Shown piece by piece: positions 1-11,089 of a DNA stretch of 64,000 bases. Positions within the stretch are counted from its first letter, which is position 1. The number at the start of each line of letters is the position of its first letter. The notes under the pieces are model-generated. The model was not told where the DNA came from and made no database searches. It saw only the letters and a list, made by a program, of their open reading frames with translations. The position numbers and the translations under genes were made by a program. The DNA is from Asterias amurensis. Taxonomy: Eukaryota; Echinodermata; Asteroidea; Forcipulatida; Asteriidae. The stretch spans positions 13,962,501 to 14,026,500 of the forward strand of contig NC_092666.1 in the NCBI RefSeq assembly GCF_032118995.1, in the 5' to 3' direction.

Positions 1-1440
1 TGTGACTTTGTCTCGTTCTCATTAGCGTGGTCAAGTCGAGCAACATGTAATCGTTGCAAATGTGGTATCATTTTAAAGAGGAACAGTTCAGCTTTGCATT
101 GATATATATCATAAACAAAGAGAGTATTAAATAATGACAAATATACTGGATTGAAAAAAGTTTCCTTACTTTTTGTGAGCAGTTTAGTTGTTTGTACAAA
201 CATAATCAATTTAGTCAAAGATAAACTGGTCAGCAATATTCACTAGAGGGCGCCCTGCAAAGCGATGATTTGCACCCTGGCTTTAGCGATGGTTAAAGAG
301 CATCAACATTAAGATTTGCCATTTTCTATATAGTCAAACAGGGAGCCCGTGCAATTTCGAGACATGTGTGTGGATCATTATAAGCTACATTTAAAACATC
401 TTTCTAACAATATGCATTTCATAACAAACGGTGTCAAACGCTTTTCGTGGTGCAACTCGCCTGATCCAAGTCAACGTGTCCCTTTAACCACCAGAACTTG
501 AATTCGATACTCTAACCCACTCGACCATAACACTCTGTAATATACCTTTAACATTTACGTTTGATTATGCTAACGGTTTATTCAGTCAACCATATGCATA
601 TGTTGCTAAGGGGCATAATACTCATGAATCACAATAACAATAAATCATCGTCTGCATTTTTTCTGCTTCTTTTCATTTTTTTTGTATTAATTGGAAAACC
701 TGTCCACGTGGTAAACGAAGGGAAGACAAAGAAGTCCCTTGCCCGACCATTGCATTTTCTGGTTCGACGATTCTTGCTATGACTATTAAACCCACGCATT
801 GTCAAAGTGGTTGCCTTTTTTCCGTTTGCTTACTGCCTCCGTCTTTCTCGATGTTCGTATCCACTTGGCTGCTTGTGTGGTACACATCTAAAGCAGTTGT
901 TGTATTAAATGTCAGTCTGCTGCAAAGACTCTACTGGACCGAAACGTCAGGCTTTTAAGTATTTTTAGGGGGTTAGTGCAGCGGCGATGTTTTGTTAGCT
1001 ACGGAAATTAAAACCGTTTATCTAGTTTGAGGAGCTAGATTCTTTTGGATAATACTTAACCTGAGGATACCAGATGTGTTGGAAGGCGGTTTACTCAGTG
1101 GCGGTATGTAACTATGAATGAATAAATAACTAGAAAATAAAAATAAAATGTTCGTGTTTTTTGTGATTTTCATGTTGAACTATGACTTTTTGGGCATGGT
1201 ACAATCACAACGACCAATTTTGCAACATGGCGGATTTCAGAATCGTTGAAACGTAAACGGAAAGAAATGGAATGTTTTTTTTTTGAGGTATTATACATGA
1301 TTGGTATAGTCACATACAGTGTTCATGTTTTATATGAACAACCATGTGAACGATTTGTTAAAAATGTGAAAATGTGACTTTTATTCGTTAATAGTGTGAG
1401 TCATGATAAAAAAAATGAAAATCAATGCACAATTCGTAGC
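1..1440. other. No gene recognised, AT-rich intergenic DNA
   Basis: I see only short open frames without family resemblance in this stretch. A GACCGAAACGTC string at about 938-948 resembles the end motif of some invertebrate retroelements. Nothing else could be assigned. It may contain an upstream 5' UTR exon or promoter of the glycosyltransferase that follows, because that gene's first coding exon is preceded by a splice acceptor. Confidence 0.5.
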
Positions 1441-1454
1441 ATGTACACACACAA

Positions 1455-1612
1455 ATGTTCAGATAACTTTCCGTATCACGCCACCACAACATTTTCACTC
1501 ATTTTACAAAATAGGATATCTCATTGAGGTAAATTAGATACTATATTATATCATATCGAATGAACAAATGATGGCGTGATACGGAAACTTTTTTCCAATT
1601 AATGTTCACCTA
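1455..1612. repeat. Foldback MITE with TTTCCGTATCACGCC ends
   Basis: The string TTTCCGTATCACGCC near 1,469-1,483 recurs inverted as GGCGTGATACGGAAA near 1,574-1,588, and the AT-rich interior folds back on itself. This is the layout of a small non-autonomous DNA element. No coding capacity is visible. It sits just upstream of the SINE fragment and the glycosyltransferase. Confidence 0.6.
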
Positions 1613-1617
1613 CTCCT

Positions 1618-1762
1618 GGGGCTGAAACAGGGTTACCCCTTCACAGTCCATATACGGATAGCTCTACCAATTTGTACATGTCTACGTGCCATTGTCAAGG
1701 GCGCAAGTGTCATGACCGGGATTCGAACCCACACTCTGCTGCTAGTTATCCTTGCTTGCTAT
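1618..1762 (-). repeat. tRNA-derived SINE fragment
   Basis: Read on the minus strand, this contains a good pol III B box (GGTTCGAATCC) followed by the GGTCATGACACTTG and CCCTTGACAATGGCAC body common in marine deuterostome SINEs, then a CCAGGAGTAGGTG-like end. The A-box half is degraded, so it is a fragment and not a working tRNA gene. Family placement is from memory and not searched. Confidence 0.6.
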
Positions 1763-1793
1763 CCTTATTTGTTTTCCCATTTAGGTTGGTACA

Positions 1794-3402
1794 ATGAGAA
1801 AGTCGCGCCACTCCACGTTGCTGAAATTGTTATTCATACTCGTTTTTGTCATTTCCACGATAAGTAAGTCAGTCAAAATTTTGTATCTTCATTTTCATCA
1901 TTTATTTCGTTCAATTTAGTAATTGGAAATTGTTGGAAACTTATAAGTTCTGGCTTGGGTTGAAGCATATAAATTACTCTAACTATCTAAATGTCAAGTC
2001 AAACTTTAAATTATTATTTATCAATTTTTGTCTACTGGTTATTTGTCCGAAAATGCTATTTTTTGAAAAACTCAATGCTTATAATTAAAAAAAATTATTG
2101 GTGCGAATGTTTTTTATTTAGGGGTTGAACAACAAAAATTTGACAGAAGTGGGACTACAACCAACGACCTCTGGATTAAAGTGCCAGTGCTCAACCAACA
2201 GAGCTATTTTTGTTGGTTGTCTCCCTATTATTCCAAAAACTTTGTTCGCTGGTGATTTTTTATTTTACATAAATAATAAATATTCTCGCACATTCTGTAA
2301 ATTGACCATGCGTTTTTTTTATTGTATGTTGGTTTTATTCTTATTTTAAAGTGTACGTTACAGTGTGTTTTTTTAAGTTAATTTTGTTTTGATGTATTCT
2401 TATTATACGGACGTTACAGTGTCCGTTTTGTAAATAGTTAACTGTTTGTTGTGTTTTTGTATTTTTACAGTATACGTTACAGTCCACGTTTTTTAAGTTA
2501 ATTTGTTTTGTTGTGCTTTTATTTTACAGTGAACGTTCAGTGTCTTTTTTTGTTTAGCTAATTCGTTATGTTGTGTTCTTTATTTTACAGTGTACGTTAC
2601 AGTTTGGTCAAACTTTGCCCTCAACCTAAACACAGTTGTTGTGGAGATACCATTCGGCCGAGATGAGATAGCAAACAGATCGAACGTAAGCGCGATAGTT
2701 CTCACCACCACAAATGCAGGCTTTCTCGACTTAACAGAAAACATGTTGGAGAGTATAAGGCGAACGGGTTCACGTCCAAACATCACCGTGATCGCCGAAG
2801 ACGACAAGTCGTTTCAGACTTTATCAAGGCGAGCCAAAACCCAACCTGGTCTTCGCGTGCAGAAGACCAACTCTGGAGTCACGACTTCGGACAAACTTAT
2901 GGTTAATACTGCCATCTACAACAGACTGGTGAATAAGCGCCCTGCTTACCTTCTCTCATTACTAGAGAAAGGGAACCACGTTCTATTTGTTGATGTGGAC
3001 ACATACTGGTTCCACGACCCGCTGAAAAACCTTAAATGGGACTTCGATTTTGCGCTTCACAACGAGTTCACTCCACCAACTTATGGTTTCTGCGATGGAT
3101 TTGTCTTCTACCGGCCAACGGAAAACACCATTCGATTCGTTAAGGAATGGGTTTACTTATTGGCGACCACAGACAAGGAAACACCCGACCAGAAAGTTAT
3201 GAATCGCTTGATACTTAGCAAGAAGTTCCCCTTAAAGATTGGTGTCCTCCTTGCGAGCCAGTTTCCGGACGGATTCAAGTACTTCAAGACGAAAGGATGG
3301 AGGAATAAGAATAACAATACGATTGCAGTCCATCTTAGCTATCTCTACGGACACCAGGAGAAGTTAGAGCATCTTAAGAACCAAAGTTTGTGGTTATTGT
3401 GA
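1794..3402 (+). CDS. Type II membrane glycosyltransferase, GT77-like (nucleotide-diphospho-sugar transferase)
   Basis: There are two coding exons. Exon 1 is 1,794-1,863 (start codon at 1,794; an acceptor at 1,783-1,784 implies an upstream untranslated exon). Exon 2 is 2,591-3,402, ending in TGA. Exon 1 ends in phase 1 before GTAAGT and exon 2 opens with TG, so the frame joins exactly and gives 293 residues. Residues 1-6 are basic and 8-24 are hydrophobic without a cleavage motif, which fits a Golgi signal anchor. The lumenal part has the AIVLTTTNAGF strand, a DVD metal- and nucleotide-sugar-binding motif at residues 158-160 (FVDVDTYWF) and the CDGFVFYRP segment typical of PF03407 (GT77-like) transferases. 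It should transfer a sugar from a UDP-sugar to a glycan or glycoprotein in the Golgi. Donor and acceptor cannot be read from sequence. No neighbour supports an operon-like context, as expected for an animal gene. Confidence 0.85.
2141..2212 (-). repeat. tRNA-Lys-like SINE head inside the glycosyltransferase intron
   Basis: On the minus strand the segment reads TAGCTCTGTTGGTTGAGCA (A box) and GGTTGTAGTCCCACTTCTG (B box and T arm), with a TTT anticodon-like triplet between them. The anticodon loop is too long and there is no clean acceptor stem, so I call it a degraded SINE head or tRNA pseudogene, not a tRNA gene. Confidence 0.55.
2344..2604 (+). repeat. Five-copy 59-60 bp tandem repeat carrying duplicated splice acceptors
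   Basis: A unit of roughly T-rich tract, TTTTACAGTGTACGTTACAG and AAGTTAATTTGTTTT recurs at 2,344, 2,404, 2,463, 2,522 and 2,582. The last copy is the real acceptor of glycosyltransferase exon 2 at 2,590. The copies at 2,463 and 2,522 also keep a pyrimidine tract plus ACAG. The last unit has two in-phase AGs (2,590 and 2,602), so four residues may be optional. Confidence 0.85.
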
Positions 3403-4568
3403 TGACTCTATGCAATGTTCATTTATTTTATTTTATTTTATTTTTATACTTGTTTGGGGGAGTGTTGTTTGTTTTTTTGTTTGTTGTTTTCTTGTTTTTG
3501 TTTTTTTAATTTCCATTCATAAAACAGATAGTTTTAATTCATGATAGACAAGGAATTACAAGTTACAGTATACATGTCGTATCATTTTTAATAAGAAAAT
3601 ATTACAAGACATCGGTATGAATGGGGGTGAGCTATAGAGAAGGATACGGCCTTCTGTAGAGGAGCACCCAAGACTGTTGTCATAACAAACAAAGGGTAGC
3701 AGTTAAGAATAAACAAAATATTTCAGTTCAATTCAATTAATCTTTATTATATCAAAAAAGGGTAATTCAAAAGCTCACATAAAAAAAATAAAAAAATAAA
3801 CACTAAAATAAAAGAACAGTAGAAACCTCAGCTGCAAAAATCACAATCTTTCAAGCACAGACAATAACAAAGTTAAACTGAAAATAAATATTGACTAGCT
3901 GCGCTGTGGGTAAAATTAAGTTACCACAATAATTATTGCTTAAATTGCGTTAATACAATATTTTCACATGAGAATACACATAGGCCTACAGACAGTAACT
4001 TATTTTGGGGTCTTTTTCACACTCAAAATGCTGGTACCACAAAAGTAGGTGAAGAATGTTTAGGTTGGGTGATATTAGTTAAATTTGACCTTCGCCAAAT
4101 TTATATAAAGCCAAATTATTGTTGCGAGTCCCCCGAATTATGCATGAGCAATGCCACTTGCATGTTCGTTGATTTCGCCACCGGAAACGACCTTGGAATT
4201 TATAATTACCATACGTTACTCATGATGGTCGCTAATTCTGTTGAGAAATGGATGAATTAAGAGCTAATGGGCTTCGTGAAACGAGTGCTTTCCGCTATAA
4301 GCAACCATCAGCAACAGCTTGGTGTCGGCATTCATAAAACAACAATGCCCTTTTATGCCCAGCTGCCGCCATTTCTTTTATCCTTCAAACTGCCTTCTCA
4401 GTTTGTATGGTTTAATGGTGGACGCAATACTATGAAACTATCAAACCCCTTTATGAAAGCACTTTAGCAAGAGTCCCTTGCTATTTGTAGCATGGTTGTA
4501 AAAAAATAATAATAATAATGTTCCTCGTTTGAAAGGACACAAAATTACTTCTACTTTCCTTGCTAAAA
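3403..4568. other. 3' flank of the glycosyltransferase, no further gene recognised
   Basis: The stretch is AT-rich with TTTTA runs just after the stop codon and several candidate AATAAA signals (one near 3,708). Two short open frames (about 4,069-4,467) show no recognisable domain. The DNA looks like plain intergenic sequence with low-complexity tracts. Confidence 0.5.
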
Positions 4569-4947
4569 TTAAAGGCAGTGGACACTATTGGTAATTAATC
4601 GAAATAATTATTTTCATAAAACCTTACTTGGAAACAAGTAATGGGGAGAGATTTATAGCATAAAACATTGTGAGAAACTCTGAAGTAACGTAGTTTTCGA
4701 GAAAGAAGTAAATTTCCACGAATTTGGTTTCGACACCTCAGATTTAGAATTTGAGATCTCGAAATCAAGCATCTAAAAGCACACAACTTCGTGTGACAGG
4801 GGTGTTTTTTCTTTCATATTTATCTCGCAACTCCGACGACCAATCGAGCTAAAATTTCCACAGGTTTGTTATTTTATGCATATGTTGAGATACACCAACT
4901 GTGAAGATTGGTCTTTGACAATTACCAATAGTGTCCACTGCCTTTAA
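4569..4947. repeat. Palindromic TTAA-flanked MITE, family 1, full copy
   Basis: The ends are TTAAAGGCAGTGGACACTAT and its reverse complement, and about 375 bp lie between them. The interior carries a second inverted pair around ACCTCAGATTTAGAATTTGA. There is no coding capacity. TTAA at both ends suggests mobilisation by a transposase with TTAA target preference (piggyBac-like); that is inference. Confidence 0.85.
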
Positions 4948-4982
4948 ACAAGGGACCCCAATTACATTGATATTTTGTACCA

Positions 4983-5400
4983 CCTGTGTTATGTTTGTGA
5001 ATGTCTGCTATGTTTTATGCCATTCTTGAGACATGGTGAACACCATACGATGACACAATAGGTTTGGGTTAAATATACACCCAAAAACACAACAGTGCCC
5101 TCCTATATGCCTACTGTAAACCATCAACAAAGCTAGTTGATTGTTTTATGATCGTTGACTTCTCTGCTATGCCATTTGGAAATATTATGGTTAAACACTA
5201 TACGATGACACAATAGGTTTGGGTTAAATGTGTCTGTAATACACACCCAAACACAACAGTGCACTTCTATAGTAATTGTCAACCATGTCTCAAAATGGCT
5301 AATTGTTTTGGAAATTTTTTGACTGCCTGTTGTGAATGTCTGCTATGTTGGGTTGTGTCTGTATACACCCCCAAACACAGCAGTGCCATTCTATCATACA
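4983..5400 (+). repeat. About 150-bp tandem repeat, 2 to 3 units
   Basis: The pair ATACGATGACACAATAGGTT and CACCCAAACACAACAGTGC recurs at about 5,046-5,100 and 5,198-5,255, and a decayed third unit lies at about 5,340-5,390. The spacing is close to 150 bp. It is an intergenic minisatellite-like array without coding features. Confidence 0.7.
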
Positions 5401-5406
5401 AGCTAT

Positions 5407-5763
5407 TTAAAGGCAGTGGACACTACTAGTAATTACTCAAAAAAATTATTAGCATAAAACCTTACTTAGTACGAGTAATGAGGAGAGGTTGATGGTATAA
5501 TTGTTGTGAGAAACGACTCCCTCTGAAGTGACATAGCTTTCGAGAAAGAAGTAATTTTCCACGAATTTGATTTCTCGTAATCAACCATCTAAACGCACAC
5601 AACTTCGTGTGACAAGGGTGTTTTTTCTTTCATTATTATCTCGCAACTTCGACGACCAATTGAGCTAAATTTTTCACAGGTTCGTTATTTCATGCATATG
5701 TTGAGATACACCAAGTGAGGAGACTTGTCTTTGAGAATAACCAATAGTGTCCAGTGTCTTTAA
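5407..5763. repeat. MITE family 1, full copy
   Basis: The same ends and interior blocks as the copy at 4,569 are present (ACAACTTCGTGTGACAAGGG, TGAGATACACCAAGTGAG), flanked by TTAA. The middle ACCTCAG palindrome is partly deleted. Confidence 0.8.
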
Positions 5764-6033
5764 CTGTATTATGATCTTGTTATGTTATATGCCATTTGGA
5801 GATCATGGTTTGACACAATACTTTGTATGCAATCTAATTGGTTTTAAAACTAGCTATTTTTTTTGCGACTTTGAAAGTCCGTTTTGTAATGTATGCAACT
5901 GATATCAATTACAACTGTATTTATTAACATATTTTATGAGAAAGGTATTAATGGTGGAATAGTAATGACTACATGAAAAATATCAATTTTCTAATATGAA
6001 AACTTGTACCGCCTATATTATAAGTATTAAATC

Positions 6034-6500
6034 TTAAAGGCACTGGACACTATTGGTAAAAGTAGTTTAAAGTAACTGTTAGCACAAAAACTTACTTAGT
6101 GATAAGCAAGGGGGAGCTGTTGATAGTATAAAACATTGTGAGAAATGGCTCCCTCTTAAGTAACGCAGTTTTTAAGATAGAAATAATTTCTCAGAAAGAA
6201 ATAATTTCTCACTCAAACAGTTTAAAAAAATTTAGGTCTGAAGCAATTTATTGCCATCTGAGGGCAAACAAACGTGTGTTTTTTTATTTTTTATTTTTTT
6301 ATTTTTTACTTTCCACACATGGAGTACACTGTTAGAAACGTCGAGACCAAACCGGCTCTTTTCAGAGCCACCACTCCTTCAAAAGAGTTTTTACCCATGG
6401 TTGTACCCGCAAGTTTACTATTCATATTTATATTTGTAGTTGCTCTTAAGGGTGTGTTTTCTTTCATTATTCTCTTGCAACTTCAATGATCAACATTTTG
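6034..6500. repeat. MITE family 1, interrupted and decayed copy
   Basis: The left arm (TTAAAGGCACTGGACACTAT) runs to about 6,200. It is interrupted by about 230 bp of T-rich unrelated sequence, and a short right-arm piece with GGGTGTGTTTTCTTTCATTA follows at about 6,448-6,497. A 40-base A run follows at 6,514-6,554. Confidence 0.6.
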
Positions 6501-6511
6501 TACATGTACAC

Positions 6512-6513
<2 letters not shown>

Positions 6514-6554
<41 letters not shown>
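6514..6554 (+). repeat. Poly-A tract of about 40 bases
   Basis: There is an uninterrupted A run directly after the decayed MITE. It may be the tail of a retroposed sequence or a homopolymer. No retroposon body could be recognised immediately to its left. Confidence 0.8.
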
Positions 6555-6556
<2 letters not shown>

Positions 6557-6997
6557 GGAAATGAAATAAACAGGGGAAAAATGGTCTTCAGCAAAAAATA
6601 AAGTTCGGAAAATACAATTATACCATAGGTGTACAACGCCATGAGTTTGAACGAAGGGTTTATATTACTAGTGAATTTATGACTTCAAATTGTCGATTTT
6701 TTAGCAAAGGTGTCTTAAATGAGAACTATGAAATCATTTTGATATTTTCTCATAGCTTGATGTTATACTTGTTGAATATTTTGATAAATTGAACGATTCG
6801 TTTAACTACGATGACCCAAATGACTTCAAATGTTTATTTTGTAATAACTCACAGTCGAATTCCCTGTCAATTTCAAACACTTTTTGCTATTAACTGAATT
6901 CCGAATTAATACTTAAATCAACACAAAACATAAAGCAGTGTTGTGTATATATAGTTTGTTGTATTTAAATTGGATCTTTTACTTAGATTTTTACTGT

Positions 6998-7392
6998 TTA
7001 AAGGCAGTGGACAGTGGACACTATTGGTAATTACTCAAAATAATTATTAGCATAAAACCTTACTTGGTATCGAGTAATAGAGAAAGGTTGGTAGTATAAA
7101 ACATTGTAAAAAATGGCTCCCTCTGAAGTGGAGTAGTTTTCGAGAAAGAAGTAATTTTCCACGAATTTTATTTCGAGACCTCAAGTTTAGAATTTGAGGT
7201 CTCGAAATCAAGCATCTGATCAAAGCACACAACTCCGTGTGACAAAGGTGTTTTTTCTTTCATTATTATCTCGCAACTTCGACGACCGATTGAGCTCAAA
7301 TTTTAACAGGTTTGTTATTTTCAGCATATGTTGAGATACGCCAACTGTGAAGACTCGTCTTTGACAATTACCAATAGTGTACACTGTCTTTG
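6998..7392. repeat. MITE family 1, full copy with duplicated tip
   Basis: The left end repeats GTGGACA once more than usual (GGCAGTGGACAGTGGACAC). The rest follows the family, including the inner palindrome around ACCTCAAGTTTAGAATTTGA and a right end reading AGTGTACACTGTCTTTGA. Confidence 0.8.
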
Positions 7393-8063
7393 ATAAAAAC
7401 ACGAATGAACATATGTCTATCTTCTTTAGTTATATACGGTTGTACAATATGGAATATATTATGTCTTGTAATACAAAAATTGTCGTTTTACTCTTTACGA
7501 AAATGTTTAATGTTTATACGAAAATGCCGGGGGTTGGTTCTGCAGGGGGCGCTTAATAAATCTAGGTATTTTTTTTATATTAATCACATCATTTTTATTT
7601 TGTTCCCTTCTTTCTCATGAAGACAACTGGGTGTTCCAGTCGAAACGTTAAGTTCGTTACACGTGCTAAGCTGCTCTTTCAAAGCATTATATAGTGCCCT
7701 GAGTTTCGATGTGTACCTGCAATTCGAAATTGCAAGCCTTAATGGGTTTGGGGTCTTTTACGACCCAAAACACCATGTTGAAAGTTCACATACTTACATC
7801 AAACTATAAAAGGTTTTACGATAATCCCCTAAAATAAAACTTGCTGAGGTGCTGCAGAAATTTGAAAATTTGTAAAACAATGTCCGGAAATAATTTACGC
7901 AACCCTCATGAAAAACATTGCTATGAGTTTTTCACTGGCTTTCTCAAAAACTTAACGACAAATGAAGCTAAACTTCTGCAGTTAAATTATATCACATACA
8001 TCTACATTCACGAGTTGGGATAATGTCATGTCCAAAAACTTGTACAAAAGGTATCAAATCCCC
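7393..8063. other. Intergenic, hammerhead-like motif, no gene recognised
   Basis: A CATGAAGAC...GTCGAAACGTT arrangement at about 7,616-7,649 recalls the hammerhead-type motif at the ends of some invertebrate retroelements (see findings). Otherwise only short open frames without family resemblance are present. Confidence 0.45.
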
Positions 8064-8489
8064 TTAAAGGGTATGTACTTTTTCCTAACAAAAAACACAA
8101 TGTCTACAGATTTACACTAAACTTACACAGTTTGAAGATCATGATAGTAGAAAGCGTCCCTTAAAATTTTACTTACTGAGGTGCTGTAGTTTTTGAGAAA
8201 TGAGTAAAAGTAATAATTTTCATCTCAGTTTTAGCATGTAAAACCGTATTAACCAGTTATGCTATGGTTTTGGTATAATATCATAACTGGTTAAGGGGAT
8301 TTTACATGCTAAAATAATTTTGGTCTCATGAGACCAACATTATTTTGTGACTTGTGTTACTCATTTCTCAAAAATTACACAACCTTAGTTAGTAATATTC
8401 GAAGGGAAGCTTTCCACTATCATTATCTTCAAACCCTGTACGTTTAATGTAAATCTATGGACATTTTTAAAAAGTACCTGAATCCTTTA
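8064..8489. repeat. Foldback MITE, family 2, full copy
   Basis: The left arm carries TTTACACTAAACTTACACAG and GAGGTGCTGTAGTTTTTGAG. The right arm is the reverse complement (TACTCATTTCTCAAAAATTA and onward). A central palindrome lies around CATGAGACCAA. An inner pair CCAGTTATG / CATAACTGG at about 8,250-8,290 looks like a smaller hairpin inserted in the left arm. Confidence 0.8.
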
Positions 8490-9356
8490 ATGCGTGTATG
8501 TATTATTTTATACGGTCTACAACTGATGCTATATGGGGATCAAAGCACTGTGTCCAAAATGGAGGTGAAAAATATCTCCACCATCAAATGAACAAAGGAC
8601 AACAACTAAACCAAAAAAAACATGCTTCCTTCCGAAATGTTCGTAGTTTATATTGTTTGGTTTCGTACCAAGCCCATTGAATTTCCATCTAACCCATAGT
8701 TCCGGATAGTTGACGTTGTAAAGCCGAAATATTTTCTATTTTCCAGAATAATTTATAGTTTCGGTTGAAATCTCTACTTGTGGCTGGTGTGGGCGGGTAG
8801 AGGTTATTCACATGTCCTACATTAAATCTGACAATAGATGGTCACACATCGCTGCTCTGGTGGTAGTGATGAAGCGACGGGCGGGAAAAGCTCTTTGTGG
8901 TTTCCGGAGCGCAATTGTGTGACGAACAAAGTCTGTGCTGTGGACCGGTTGTGTTTGCTGCCGCCAGCGTCTCAAAAATCTGTCATTGAAAGGACTACTA
9001 TGGGCGTATTCAATTACCTTCCCTGGGTCGACCCAGGTCTACCTCCGGTAAGTTCGAATAGCTTTGACGTCATTCCAGGGGCTCACCCGGGTCAGCCGCG
9101 GAGTGGGTGACTTGGGGGTTGGCCCAGGTGCATGACGCCACTACGAGAGAGTGAGTGATCATTCGATTAGCTCTTGTCAGGGGATCACCCGAGTGAGCAC
9201 CGCAGGGGTAGACCCAGGGAAGCTAATCGAGGTTTAGCCTGAACATCTCACGCCACACACTTCGGCGCTCGTGAATAACGCCCGTGAACGGCAGGCCGGC
9301 ATTTTGACCTACATTTGTTTCACATAGAGATACGTAATCAAATTCTACACCAACAT
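8490..9356. other. Intergenic DNA with a GGGTCGACCC-bearing inverted element
   Basis: Around 9,017-9,231 the string TTCCCTGGGTCGACCCAGG recurs inverted as GTAGACCCAGGGAAGCTAAT, with GC-rich CACCCGGG blocks between. This is a decayed relative of the perfect hairpin at 12,650. The 90-codon frame across it is not a recognisable protein. Confidence 0.5.
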
Positions 9357-10345
9357 TATCATAATCATAAAAACTGACTTGGTAACAAGCAACGGAGAGC
9401 TGTTGATAGTATAAAACATTGTAAGAAACGGCTCCCTCTAAAGTAACGTAGTTTTTGAGAAAGAAGTAATTTTCCACTGCTTGTTATCAATTAACCTTTT
9501 ATGCTAACAATTATTTTGAGTTATTACCAATAGCGTCAAGTACCTCACCGTATTGTATATACATTGTTTAAAAAGGCAAAACACTATTCTTGACTATGTT
9601 GATGTTAGTTCCATTATCAAAATGTACAGGAGGACACATTTCTTTCAAAATACCAAGTGTTGGATTTCATCTCGTGAACATGTCAAAATGCACTCAAACA
9701 TATCAGGTCAATATTTACAATGCCAGCTGTACGATCCCCGAACACTGTAAAAATTGCGTAAAATGTTAAAGTCTCTGGAATGATGTGATTTTTAGTACCA
9801 ATAATAGAAGGCAAATGAGAAGGCATTGATTATAAAATACAGACTCTTCGATTTAGATAATATGTACGGCAATGGACAGGCATATATATTAATAATAATT
9901 GTATGTTAAAAGACAAGCAAAATGTGCAAACAGTGCGTCCGACCTTCCTATCGGGATAACTGAGAGTGAAACCAGACGCTTTCTGTCTGTTCACACCCCA
10001 AACATTTTTGCTTTGCTGAGATAGAACAGCGAGCCATTCCATCAGATTTGTTTTTCAAAACGTAAGCCTAACTACATCTTTTCAGAACTCCTTGCCTCGT
10101 TTTTTCCCTCCACCCTACAATCTAAACCTATTTTAAGAGGAGTATCAATTCCAACCCATATTATGCTTCCTTGAGTTTTGTTCTAACCTACTGACATCAT
10201 GATTTATAAAGTCATGGTCATTATTTTACAAAAACACAACATATCGGTATGGTCACAAAATAATGACTCGCTTAATACGTCACACTGAAACACTAACGTT
10301 ACCATCAATTCCTACACTCAGCTTCCTTGAGTTTTTTCTAACCTA
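9357..10345 (-). repeat. Inverted copy of the TRIM 3' flank block
   Basis: The reverse complement of this stretch matches the downstream flank of the later TRIM genes in order: the part near 10,190-10,290 matches 43,140-43,250, the part near 10,080-10,145 matches 43,260-43,365, the part near 9,780 matches about 54,515-54,560, the part near 9,650 matches about 44,150-44,230, and 9,357-9,480 matches the MITE piece at about 55,235-55,350. Similarity is clearly lower than between the right-hand blocks, so this is an older duplicate lying head-on against the array. Confidence 0.75.
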
Positions 10346-10346
10346 C

Positions 10347-10430
10347 TGAAATAATGGCAACACTTTGCAGTAGTAAACGATGCAAAAGTACAAATTTACC
10401 ATTGGGTATACCAGTCAACTATCTACGGCG
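10347..10430 (+). pseudogene. Remnant of a TRIM last exon (end of the propeller)
   Basis: About 80 bp align base by base with the final codons of the intact TRIM genes (35,000-35,045 and 42,770-42,822): GGCAACACTTTGCAGTAGTA, then the CGATGCAAAAGTACA stretch, then CCAGTCAACTA. The reading frame is broken and nothing of the upstream exons remains, because the inverted block abuts it. After an inserted MITE the sequence continues at 10,823 with the normal TRIM downstream flank (TTTTTTCCAATGCAACTTT). This marks the left end of the TRIM array. Confidence 0.8.
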
Positions 10431-10822
10431 TAAAGGCAGTGTCCACTGTCCACTGCCTAATTACTCAAAATAGTTATTAGCACGAAACCTCACTTGGTAT
10501 AACGAGTAATGGGGAGAGGTTGGTAGTATAAAACATTGTGAGAAACAGCTCCCTCTGAAGTGACGTAGGTTTCGAGAAAGAGATAATTTTCCACGGATTT
10601 GATTTCGAGACTTCAGATTTAGAATTTGAGGTCTCGAAATCAAGCATCTGAAAGCACACAACTTCGTGTGACAAGGGTGTTTTTTCTGTCATTATTATCT
10701 CGCAACTTCGACGACCGATTGAGCTTAAATTTTCACAGGTTTGTTATTTTATGTATATAATGAGACACACCAAGGGAGAAGACTGGTCTTTGACAATTAC
10801 CAATAGTGTCCACTGTCTTTAA
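10430..10822. repeat. MITE family 1, full copy inserted just after the TRIM remnant
   Basis: It has the full family structure with a rearranged left tip (GGCAGTGTCCACTGTCCACT). Comparison with 35,045-35,075 shows it lies within the downstream flank shortly after the TRIM stop position. Confidence 0.85.
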
Positions 10823-11089
10823 TGGTGTTTTTTTCCAATGCAACTTTCCCTCAAACAATTTGCTTAATAAAGACACTCTTTGTGAAAGGGGTTTAACGGG
10901 ATGAATAAATATCAAGAGAGCCGAGGGAAAGATTTGATGGTATAACTTTAGTCGTTCATTTATGACCCTATACCGATTATGGTGTTGTGTTTTTGTAAAA
11001 GAAAGATCATGACTTGAAAATGATCTAATATCAGTATGTTTGAACAAAACTAACAGCTGATGATAAAAATTGATACTCCTCCTGAAGGA

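Noticed and set aside
2141-2212. A tRNA-Lys gene on the minus strand
   Set aside because: The A and B boxes fit, but the anticodon loop is too long and no acceptor stem pairs. SINE-derived sequence is more likely.
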